Notes under the pieces: model-generated | The model's database searches: none | Told to the model about the DNA's origin: nothing | What the model saw: the letters and a program-made list of their open reading frames with translations, nothing else | NCBI GenBank assembly: GCA_002350845.1 | Contig: DEFL01000007.1 | Span: 1 to 6,950, forward strand | Source of the DNA: Christensenella sp. UBA2853 | GTDB taxonomy: Bacteria > Bacillota > Clostridia > Christensenellales > Aristaeellaceae | Reading direction: 5' to 3' | Length of the DNA stretch: 6,950 nt | Shown here: one piece after another, positions 1 to 6,324 of the stretch | How the letters are laid out: every line of letters starts with the position of its first letter | Numbering within the stretch: position 1 is the stretch's first letter | Made by a program: the position numbers and the translations under genes

Positions 1-34
1 GGTTTCAAACCGTGAATAGTAACTGTCTTTCTTG
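1..34. other. Upstream flank, no gene visible
   Basis: This short stretch lies before the promoter. It opens with a small inverted repeat, GGTTT-C-AAACC (1-11), whose left context is cut off by the window edge, followed by a pyrimidine-rich run. It could be the tail of an upstream terminator or of an upstream gene, but nothing can be assigned from the bases present. Confidence 0.3.
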
Positions 35-63
35 TTCACACGCTCTTCTTTTTCTGATATAAT
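35..63 (+). promoter_or_regulatory. SigmaA-type promoter, extended -10
   Basis: A perfect -10 hexamer TATAAT (58-63) is preceded by TGA (55-57), which gives the extended TGn motif. A -35-like TTCACA (35-40, five of six bases matching TTGACA) sits exactly 17 bp upstream. Transcription would start near position 70 and leave an untranslated leader of about 28 nt before the GTG at 98. That leader is too short for a riboswitch or T-box. The placement is read directly from the sequence; activity is inferred. It is the only clear promoter in the window and probably drives the whole gene row. Confidence 0.8.
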
Positions 64-84
64 CCGCTAATGCCTGACGCGATG

Positions 85-92
85 GGAGGTGA
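85..92 (+). promoter_or_regulatory. Ribosome binding site deciding the recD2 start
   Basis: GGAGGTGA (85-92) is a full match to the anti-Shine-Dalgarno end of 16S rRNA. It lies 5 nt before the GTG at 98. It overlaps the in-frame GTG at 89, so that earlier codon cannot be served by this site. This favours 98 as the true start. Confidence 0.8.
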
Positions 93-97
93 GGCTT

Positions 98-2347
98 GTG
101 GAAACAGAAAGACTGGAAGGTTCCGTGGCCGGCACTGTCTTCCGGAACGAGGAAAACGGCTATTCCGTGATCATGGTCAAAGCAGGCAGGAAAGCCATCA
201 CCTGCACAGGCATTCTTCCGGAGCTGGCGATCGGTGAACAGGTGGTCCTGACCGGCACTTATGTCGATCATCCCCAGTACGGCAGTCAGCTGAAGGTTGC
301 TTCCTTTGAAATTATCAAGCCCACCACACTCAGCGGCATCGAACGCTTTCTGGCCTCCGGCCTCATCAAGGGCGTGAAGACCTCCTCGGCCAAACAGATC
401 GTGGAGCATTTCGGTGAGGAAACGCTGGAGGTGCTTTCAGAGCATCCCGAGCGCCTGCAGGAAATCCGCGGGTTTGGGAAAAAGCGCTGGAAAATGGTGG
501 CGGAAAGCTATCATCAGTGCATGTATCTGCGCAATGCCATGGTCTTTCTGCAGACCTACAGCATTCCTTCCACACTCGCCCAGCGCATTGCCCGAAAATA
601 TGGTTCCGATACAGAAAAAACGATCCGTGAGAATCCCTACCGGCTCTGTATGGAAATCGACGGCATCGGCTTTCAGACCGTCGACCGCATCGCAGCCTCC
701 ATGGGGATCGCCCAGGAGAGCGAGTATCGTCTGAAGGCCGGCCTCATCTATGTTCTCCAGGAGCAGTCGTATTCCATGGGGCACTGCTATCTTCCCGCAG
801 AAGAACTGCTCAGGCATGCCGGGGCACTGCTGCACGCCCCCGACGCTCTCCTTGAGCATGCGCTCGAAGAGCTCGCAGCAGACGGGAATATCAAGTGTGA
901 GCGCACCGACCACGACCTTCGCGTCTATCTCCCTGTGTTCTTTCAAGCCGAGACTGATGTCGCCTCAAGACTTCTGGAACTCTATTCCTCCGTCCCCCGC
1001 GGCAGCCGGAAAAAAGGCGAGCAGCGGATCCGGGCCTTTGAGGCGAGACACCATGTAGCATTTTCCGCGCTGCAGCGGGAGGCCATTCTCTCCGCGCTTG
1101 AGTTTGGAGTTCTGATTATTACCGGCGGCCCCGGCACAGGAAAAACCACGATCATCCGCTGTATTATTTCCCTGCTCCAGGACGAGGGTGAAGTCACGCT
1201 CTGTGCACCGACCGGCCGCGCAGCCAAGCGCATGAGCGAGGCCACCGGGCAGGAAGCACGGACCATTCACCGTCTCCTGGAATCCACCGGGGAGGGCGTG
1301 TTCGGACACAATGAGGAAGAGCCGCTGGAAACCAGCTGCGTCATCGTCGATGAAATGTCCATGATGGATATTCTCCTCATGCGCTCCCTGCTGTGCGCAC
1401 TCTCCCCCGGGACCCGCCTGATTCTCGTCGGCGACGCGGATCAGCTTCCCAGTGTCGGCGCAGGCAATGTTCTCGGTGACCTGCTGGCGTCCTCTGTGCT
1501 TCCGGCCGTGCGCCTGACGGATATCTACCGCCAGAGTGAGGAGAGCCGCATTGTGGTGAATGCCCACCGCATCAATCACGGCGAGATGCCTGTTCTCAAT
1601 GAGAAGGGCACGGATTTCTTCTTTGAGCGTAAGGAAATGCCCCGGGATACGGCAGAAACCATTGTCAGTCTGGTCGCCACACGCCTGCCCGGGTTTATCC
1701 ACTGTTCGGGTGATGAGCGCGCACAGTCCATTCAGGTGCTCGCTCCGCAGAAAAAAGGAGATACCGGCGTGATTGCCCTGAATGTCATGCTGCAGGAAGC
1801 GCTCAATCCGCCTGCACCGGACAAGCCGAGCATCACCTGGGGCGACCGCCTTTTCCGCAAAGGCGACAAAGTCATGCAGACCAAGAATGACTACAATCTG
1901 GCCTGGATCCGGCATACACCGCGCGGTGAACAGGAGGGAGAAGGCGTCTTCAACGGGGATATCGGCACCATCCTGGATGTCGATGAGGAGGCCAATGCAC
2001 TGACTGTACGCTACGATGAAGACAGGGATGTCGAGTATTCGGCCTCAGCCGGCGACCTGGACAATCTGGATCTTGCCTACGCCATGACCGTGCACAAAAG
2101 CCAGGGCTGCGAATTTCCGGTCGTGGTCATCCCGGTCTGCGGCGGGCCCAGGCTTCTCCTGACCCGAAACCTTTTCTATACAGCCCTGACCCGCGCGCGC
2201 AGCCTGGTTGTGCTCGTCGGTCGGGAGCAGGTGATCCGGGACATGGTAGAAAACAATCATATCGCACACCGGTACACTGCTTTAAGTGACTGTCTGTATC
2301 AGATGTCCATGAGCAGATCAATGAAGATGCCGGAGGATAACGCATGA
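98..2347 (+). CDS. recD2: RecD2-type ATP-dependent DNA helicase
   Basis: This is a superfamily 1B helicase of the RecD2/YrrC family, which in Bacillota works in DNA repair and replication-fork maintenance without RecB or RecC. The 5'-3' polarity is known for the family, not seen here. The order is an OB-like N-terminal region, tandem helix-hairpin-helix segments (roughly residues 80-210, including GIG at 189-191), and a RecA-like core. The core shows Walker A GGPGTGKT (343-350), Walker B VDE (D418, E419), the YRQ motif (477-479), an SH3-like insertion just before motif V, AMTVHKSQG (662-670), and the C-terminal YTALTRAR motif (694-701). All key motifs look intact. At 749 residues it has a normal family length. 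GTG at 98 is chosen because the strong ribosome binding site at 85-92 overlaps the alternative GTG at 89. The stop overlaps the next start by 4 bp (ATGA). The family call is very secure; the exact start is likely. Confidence 0.97.
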   Translation: METERLEGSVAGTVFRNEENGYSVIMVKAGRKAITCTGILPELAIGEQVVLTGTYVDHPQYGSQLKVASFEIIKPTTLSGIERFLASGLIKGVKTSSAKQIVEHFGEETLEVLSEHPERLQEIRGFGKKRWKMVAESYHQCMYLRNAMVFLQTYSIPSTLAQRIARKYGSDTEKTIRENPYRLCMEIDGIGFQTVDRIAASMGIAQESEYRLKAGLIYVLQEQSYSMGHCYLPAEELLRHAGALLHAPDALLEHALEELAADGNIKCERTDHDLRVYLPVFFQAETDVASRLLELYSSVPRGSRKKGEQRIRAFEARHHVAFSALQREAILSALEFGVLIITGGPGTGKTTIIRCIISLLQDEGEVTLCAPTGRAAKRMSEATGQEARTIHRLLESTGEGVFGHNEEEPLETSCVIVDEMSMMDILLMRSLLCALSPGTRLILVGDADQLPSVGAGNVLGDLLASSVLPAVRLTDIYRQSEESRIVVNAHRINHGEMPVLNEKGTDFFFERKEMPRDTAETIVSLVATRLPGFIHCSGDERAQSIQVLAPQKKGDTGVIALNVMLQEALNPPAPDKPSITWGDRLFRKGDKVMQTKNDYNLAWIRHTPRGEQEGEGVFNGDIGTILDVDEEANALTVRYDEDRDVEYSASAGDLDNLDLAYAMTVHKSQGCEFPVVVIPVCGGPRLLLTRNLFYTALTRARSLVVLVGREQVIRDMVENNHIAHRYTALSDCLYQMSMSRSMKMPEDNA
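2332..2336 (+). promoter_or_regulatory. Ribosome binding site of the PIG-L gene
   Basis: GGAGG (2332-2336) lies 7 nt before the ATG at 2344, inside the last codons of the helicase gene. Together with the ATGA overlap this points to translational coupling of the two genes. Confidence 0.75.
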
Positions 2348-3615
2348 AACGAACGCTTCCTTTATGGATACTGCTCTTATCCCTTCTGTGTGTCCTCTCC
2401 GCTTCAGCGGAAGAGGCGCCAGAAATCACGGACCAGTGCACCTTTACCCAGTCCGGCAAGCAGATCCGGGATGTCAGTCATATTCTCGACAGGGATTACG
2501 GCACCTACTGCACCATTCTTTCAGGCCGTGCGCTGGAAGCTGAAAGCCAGGGGGAGGACATCGGCGGGATCTTCATCCAGTTTCACGACCGCACCGTGGC
2601 CTGCACGCTGGAAGCCCGGGTCCGCGGGGTCTGGAAAAAAGTCGCCGACTGCGGAGACTACCTGACCGAGTGGTTTTCCGTCCCCATGTACACCGATGCG
2701 GTCCGCCTGGTCAACACAGGCCGGTCCCGCATGTTCATCAATGAGTTCTACGTCTACGGGTACGGTGTCCAGCCGGCCCGTGCAGCCAAATGGCACACCG
2801 GTGAAAAGTGTGACCTCATGCTGATCTCCTGTCATCCCGATGACGAGGTGCTCTGGTTCGGCGGACTGCTCCCGACCTATGCCCGGGAGCGGGGGTATGA
2901 GGTGCAGGTGGTTGTCGTGGTTCCCTCGACACCGGAGCGGCGTCTGGAACTGCTCGACAGTCTGTGGCACTGCGGCGTCACCCGTTATCCGCGCCTGCTG
3001 GGCATCGGGGATTCCCATCACGGAAGCCTGCAGGAGCAGTACCGCGCATGGAGCAAGGACAGTGTCTGCTTCTCCATTGTCAAATCCATCCGCATGTTTC
3101 AGCCGGAAGTCATCGTATCCCATGACCTGTACGGCGAATACGGACACGGCGCTCACATGGCGACGGGCGACTGCACGCGTCTGGCCTACCATTACGCGGC
3201 CTCGCCCAAAAAGTATGCGAACACGGCCAAGGAATACGGCCTGTGGCAGGCCAAAAAGCTGTACCTCCATCTGTATGCCGAAAACCGCATTGAGATGGAC
3301 TGGCATCAGCCGCTGGAATCCTTTGGCGGAAAGGACGGTTACACCGTTGCCGCAGAGGCTTTCCAGTTCCACAAAAGTCAGCTCGGTGCCTGGACCATTC
3401 ATGACGGAGGAAAGCTGTCGAATGCCATCTTCGGTCTGGTCTATTCGGAGGTCGGCCCCGATGTAGAGAAAAACGATCTGATGGAGAACACCGGCTGCGT
3501 CCCGCATCCTGAAAACCGCTTTGAGCCTGAAAAGCCCATCGGTCTTGTAGAAGAAACCGCTGCGGATGAAGACGATGTCATTCATATCACACTCGATTCG
3601 GGAGGTGATTCGTGA
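2344..3615 (+). CDS. Exported PIG-L/LmbE-family deacetylase with discoidin-like N-terminal domain
   Basis: This is a zinc-dependent N-deacetylase of the PIG-L superfamily (GlcNAc-PI de-N-acetylase, MshB, LmbE), which removes acetyl groups from N-acetylglucosaminyl substrates. A signal peptide is visible: MKR, a Leu-rich core, and an ASA cleavage site after about residue 22. The enzyme should therefore act outside the membrane. Residues about 25-140 look like a discoidin (F5/8 type C)-like beta-sandwich, probably carbohydrate binding; this part is judged from pattern only. The catalytic domain begins near 155 with HPDDE (164-168). By analogy with MshB, H164 and D167 bind zinc and D166 is the general base. 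EYGHGAH (265-271) supplies H268 and the third ligand H271, and HKSQ (343-346) is another family motif. The usual Asp of GHxDH is Ala270. The C-terminus is acidic. The substrate is unknown; cell-wall glycan, glycolipid and small-molecule conjugate are all possible. It overlaps recD2 by 4 bp and sits 1 nt before the acetyltransferase gene. Confidence 0.92.
   Translation: MKRTLPLWILLLSLLCVLSASAEEAPEITDQCTFTQSGKQIRDVSHILDRDYGTYCTILSGRALEAESQGEDIGGIFIQFHDRTVACTLEARVRGVWKKVADCGDYLTEWFSVPMYTDAVRLVNTGRSRMFINEFYVYGYGVQPARAAKWHTGEKCDLMLISCHPDDEVLWFGGLLPTYARERGYEVQVVVVVPSTPERRLELLDSLWHCGVTRYPRLLGIGDSHHGSLQEQYRAWSKDSVCFSIVKSIRMFQPEVIVSHDLYGEYGHGAHMATGDCTRLAYHYAASPKKYANTAKEYGLWQAKKLYLHLYAENRIEMDWHQPLESFGGKDGYTVAAEAFQFHKSQLGAWTIHDGGKLSNAIFGLVYSEVGPDVEKNDLMENTGCVPHPENRFEPEKPIGLVEETAADEDDVIHITLDSGGDS
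3601..3608 (+). promoter_or_regulatory. Ribosome binding site deciding the acetyltransferase start
   Basis: GGAGGTGA (3601-3608) is a full-length Shine-Dalgarno match that lies within the last codons of the deacetylase gene, 8 nt before the ATG at 3617. An in-frame ATG at 3566 would lie upstream of this site and deep inside the preceding gene, so 3617 is preferred. Confidence 0.8.
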
Positions 3616-3616
3616 G

Positions 3617-4138
3617 ATGCTGCAGGGACAGCTCGTCCGCCTTCGCGCGTTTGAAAGCGGAGATCTTGAAACCAATCATCTGTTTGTCAATGATGAGGAA
3701 ACTGCCCTGCTCATGTATAAGGGCATGCCCTTTCCGACATCCCTGAACGATGAGCAGCAGTGGCTCTCCCAGCAGTCCAGCTACACCCGCGGCGAATACC
3801 AGTTCGCTGTGGAAAACATGGACGGTGATCTGGTCGGACGCTGCGGCATTGTCCGCCTGGACTGGAAAAACCGTGTCGCCGAGCTCGGCATGATGATCGG
3901 CCGGCCCTACAGAGGACGCGGATACGGAAAAGAAGCGCTCTCGCTGGTCTGTGATTTCTGTTTCCAGCAGCTCGGATGTCACCGCCTGAAAGTCAGTGTG
4001 CTGGACTTCAACGAAGCAGCCATCGCCTGTTATACAGCCTGTGGCTTTGTCCGGGAAGGCGTTCTCCGTGAAGAAGTGTTCCGCAACGGAACCTTCCACG
4101 ACGTCATTCTGATGGGCCGCATTTCCCCCTGTTCCTGA
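3617..4138 (+). CDS. GNAT family N-acetyltransferase (RimJ/RimL type)
   Basis: This is an acetyl-CoA-dependent N-acetyltransferase of the GNAT fold, 173 residues, cytoplasmic, with no signal peptide. Evidence is the N-terminal LVRLRAFESGDL start typical of the RimJ/RimL/SpeG branch, the AELGMMI strand (88-94), the acetyl-CoA pyrophosphate loop RGRGYG (99-104), and the C-terminal NEAAIACYTACGF segment (132-144). Y139 there is the likely general acid. An EGVLREE...RNG stretch after it is also usual for this branch. The acceptor could be a ribosomal protein N-terminus, a polyamine, an amino sugar or an antibiotic; the sequence does not decide. ATG 3617 is chosen from the ribosome binding site at 3601. 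The gene follows an N-deacetylase by a single nucleotide. That pairing is suggestive, but the deacetylase is exported and this protein is not, so a shared substrate is unlikely without transport. Confidence 0.92.
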   Translation: MLQGQLVRLRAFESGDLETNHLFVNDEETALLMYKGMPFPTSLNDEQQWLSQQSSYTRGEYQFAVENMDGDLVGRCGIVRLDWKNRVAELGMMIGRPYRGRGYGKEALSLVCDFCFQQLGCHRLKVSVLDFNEAAIACYTACGFVREGVLREEVFRNGTFHDVILMGRISPCS

Positions 4139-4157
4139 AACAACGACTGAATAAAAT

Positions 4158-4163
4158 GGAGAG
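4158..4163 (+). promoter_or_regulatory. Ribosome binding site deciding the aspartokinase start
   Basis: GGAGAG (4158-4163) lies 7 nt before the ATG at 4171. It overlaps the earlier in-frame ATG at 4156, which has no purine-rich site of its own upstream, so 4171 is the likelier start. Confidence 0.65.
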
Positions 4164-4170
4164 AATAAGC

Positions 4171-5499
4171 ATGCATTCACAGAAAAAAAAGATTGTCACC
4201 AAGTTTGGCGGCTCTTCCCTTGCCAATGCAGAGCAGTTTCGTAAAGTCAAAGACATCATCGGGCGCAATCCTGCCCGCATCTACGTGGTTCCCTCGGCTC
4301 CCGGGCGCCGTTTTTCCGGAGACGACAAGGTGACGGACCTGCTGTACCGCTGCTACAATCTGTGCCGCGAGCATCAGGACTTCGAGGAAACGTTTGACAA
4401 AATCCGTGCGCGTTATCAGGAGATTGCCAGCGAACTCGAACTGACGGTCGACCTTGACCGGGAACTGAACCATATTCATGACAAGATCGCGGGCGGTGCT
4501 GACGCAGACTACTGCGCCAGCCGCGGCGAATACCTCAACGGCCTTCTCCTCGCCGATTTCCTGTCCTGGCGCTTCATGGATGCTGAAAAGGTCATCTTCT
4601 TCAAGGGAGACGGCACCTTTGACAGTGAGAAAACCAACGTGGTCATGATGGCGCTCCTCGCCGACGAGCAGCCCACGGTCGTGCCCGGATTCTACGGGGT
4701 CAAGCCGGACGGAAGGGTGCACACCTTTTCACGCGGCGGTTCGGATATCACAGGCGCCATTGTCGCACGCGCTGTGAGCGCGGATGCGTATGAGAACTGG
4801 ACCGATGTCTCCGGTTTCCTCATGGCAGACCCCCGGATTGTCAGCAATCCGCGTGAAATCAGCCGCATCACCTATGCAGAGCTTCGCGAGCTCAGCTATA
4901 TGGGCGCGACCGTTCTGCATGAGGACGCCATGTTCCCCGTGCACAAGGTCGGCATTCCCACCGTCATCCTCAACACTAATCATCCCGAGCACCCCGGCAC
5001 GCTGATCTCCCTGACCCTGCCCACAGACCCCGTCGAACCGACCATCACCGGTGTTGCCGGCCATCAGGGATTTTCCGTTGTGGCCATTGAAAAAGCCATG
5101 ATGAACTCGGAAATCGGTTTCGGCCGCAAGGTGCTGCAGATTTTTGAAGAGTGCAACATTTCCTTTGAGCATATGCCCAGCGGCATTGATTCCCTGTCCG
5201 TGGTCGTCTCCGGCGAAGCGCTGGCCCCGCACCGCGAGGAGATTGTCCGCCGCATTGCTGAGGAAGTTGCTCCGGATACACTCACCATCCATGACCATAT
5301 GTCCATCATCGCCACGGTTGGACGTGGCATGGTCAACAACTGCGGCACTGCTGCCCGGCTTTTCTCTGCCATGAGCCGCAACGGCATCAACGTCCGCATG
5401 ATTGACCAGGGGTCCAGCGAACTTTCCATTATTGTCGGTGTCGATGATGCCGACTTTGAAAAGACGATCCGCGCCATTTACGCCGAATTTGTCGGTTAA
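4171..5499 (+). CDS. yclM: Aspartate kinase, YclM-type, with two ACT domains
   Basis: Aspartokinase phosphorylates L-aspartate with ATP. This is the committed step to lysine (and diaminopimelate for the cell wall), threonine and methionine. The 442-residue protein has an amino-acid kinase domain with KFGGSS (11-16), then a PSAPGRR and KVTDLLY segment. FSRGGSDITG follows (F186, S187-D192), then the YENWTDVSGF and ELSYMGATVLHEDA stretches. Two ACT regulatory domains come next, about 295-365 and 378-442. The GFGRKVLQIFEE and MPSGIDSLSVVV stretches in the first and the IDQGSSELSIIVGV stretch in the second closely recall Bacillus YclM (aspartokinase III); this comparison is from memory. Feedback inhibition by lysine and/or threonine is expected for the family. 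Only 32 nt separate it from the acetyltransferase gene, so there is no room for a lysine riboswitch or T-box directly in front. No other lysine or threonine gene is in the window. ATG 4171 is preferred over 4156. Confidence 0.96.
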   Translation: MHSQKKKIVTKFGGSSLANAEQFRKVKDIIGRNPARIYVVPSAPGRRFSGDDKVTDLLYRCYNLCREHQDFEETFDKIRARYQEIASELELTVDLDRELNHIHDKIAGGADADYCASRGEYLNGLLLADFLSWRFMDAEKVIFFKGDGTFDSEKTNVVMMALLADEQPTVVPGFYGVKPDGRVHTFSRGGSDITGAIVARAVSADAYENWTDVSGFLMADPRIVSNPREISRITYAELRELSYMGATVLHEDAMFPVHKVGIPTVILNTNHPEHPGTLISLTLPTDPVEPTITGVAGHQGFSVVAIEKAMMNSEIGFGRKVLQIFEECNISFEHMPSGIDSLSVVVSGEALAPHREEIVRRIAEEVAPDTLTIHDHMSIIATVGRGMVNNCGTAARLFSAMSRNGINVRMIDQGSSELSIIVGVDDADFEKTIRAIYAEFVG

Positions 5500-5539
5500 T
5501 CCATACGAAAGCTGGACGGTTCCATTGCCAACGATTTCA

Positions 5540-6283
5540 ATGCTGCTCATTGTCTGTCCTCTGGTCTTCCTGGCGGGTCTCATTGACTCCGCCGCCGGCG
5601 GCGGAGGACTAATTTCCATTCCGGCCTATTATGCTGCCGGACTGCCTCCCTATCTTGCCTCCGGCACCAACAAGCTTTCCTCTTCGCTGGGCACCACCTG
5701 GGCAACCATCCGCTACTTCCGTTCCGGTCACCTGAACTGGAAAGTCGGCCTGCTCGCGGCGCTTGGCGCTTTTCCGGGATCCTATCTCGGTGCCGCGCTT
5801 CAGCAGACATTTTCCGAGCGGCATGTGCATCTGATGATGCTCGTGATGATTCCGCTCGCAGCCGTCTTCGTGCTCACCGGGCGCGCTGACACAAAGAACA
5901 GACTTCAGGTGCCTCCCCGGTTTCTGGTTCCCGCATGCCTTCTGATCGGTCTGGTGATCGGTTTCTATGACGGCCTCGTCGGTCCCGGAACCGGCACTTT
6001 CCTCATTATTCTTTTCACGATGTTCCTCGGACTGCATCCGGTCGATGCGAGCGGCACGGCAAAAGTCGTCAATCTGGCAAGCAATATTGCCGCCCTCGTC
6101 AGTTATCTGCTCCAGGGGCATGTCATGATTCTGCTGGGTCTCCCTGCCGCCATTTTTACCATTCTCGGAGCCCAGGTCGGTTCGTCACTCGCCATCCACA
6201 GAGGTGCACGGTTTATCCGGCACATGCTGCTGGTCGTTCTCGCCCTTCTGCTTGCAAGAATGCTGATCGATGTGCTATCATGA
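5540..6283 (+). CDS. TSUP family (TauE/SafE, YfcA-like) membrane transporter
   Basis: This is a polytopic inner-membrane protein of the TSUP family, linked to export or uptake of sulfite, sulfoacetate and related organic anions. The substrate here is unknown. About eight hydrophobic segments are visible. The family's two-fold internal repeat is plain: AGLIDSAAGGGG (12-23) with ASGTNK (40-45) in the first half, and GFYDGLVGPGTG (141-152) with ASGTAK (170-175) in the second, offset about 130 residues. The first motif closely matches my memory of E. coli YfcA. At 247 residues it has normal family length. The start is uncertain. ATG 5540 places the first membrane helix at the N-terminus but has no good ribosome binding site. 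The in-frame TTG at 5525 has a weak GGACGG (5514-5519) just upstream and would add five residues. A still earlier ATG at 5402 would overlap aspartokinase heavily and is unlikely. It follows aspartokinase by 25-40 nt, probably in the same operon. Confidence 0.9.
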   Translation: MLLIVCPLVFLAGLIDSAAGGGGLISIPAYYAAGLPPYLASGTNKLSSSLGTTWATIRYFRSGHLNWKVGLLAALGAFPGSYLGAALQQTFSERHVHLMMLVMIPLAAVFVLTGRADTKNRLQVPPRFLVPACLLIGLVIGFYDGLVGPGTGTFLIILFTMFLGLHPVDASGTAKVVNLASNIAALVSYLLQGHVMILLGLPAAIFTILGAQVGSSLAIHRGARFIRHMLLVVLALLLARMLIDVLS

Positions 6284-6313
6284 AGCCGCCGCAAGTCCGG
6301 CATCACGCTTCAC

Positions 6314-6318
6314 GGAGG
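6314..6318 (+). promoter_or_regulatory. Ribosome binding site of the repeat-protein gene
   Basis: GGAGG (6314-6318) lies 6 nt before the ATG at 6325. It is the only strong site in the 41-nt gap after the transporter gene and supports translation of the open frame that follows. Confidence 0.75.
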
Positions 6319-6324
6319 TTCACG

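Noticed and set aside
965..1915. Minus-strand open frame (316 codons) antisense to recD2
   Set aside because: It overlaps the conserved helicase core and its product has no known motif, so it is a shadow frame.
2344..2409. Lipoprotein signal at Cys16 of the deacetylase
   Set aside because: The residue before Cys16 is Leu, not Gly, Ala or Ser. A normal ASA cleavage site follows at residue 22.
2521..3675. Long minus-strand open frame (384 codons) antisense to the deacetylase gene
   Set aside because: The + strand frame has clear PIG-L motifs. The antisense product shows no recognisable domain, and long antisense frames are expected from GC-rich codon usage.
4139..4170. Lysine riboswitch, T-box or terminator before aspartokinase
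   Set aside because: The gap is only 32 nt, with no hairpin or T-run seen, which is too short for such an element.
4729..5619. Minus-strand open frame (296 codons) across aspartokinase and the transporter start
   Set aside because: It is antisense to conserved ACT domains and has no recognisable domain of its own.
6284..6324. Terminator after the transporter gene
   Set aside because: Only a weak 4-bp GCCG/CGGC pairing is present and no T-run follows.
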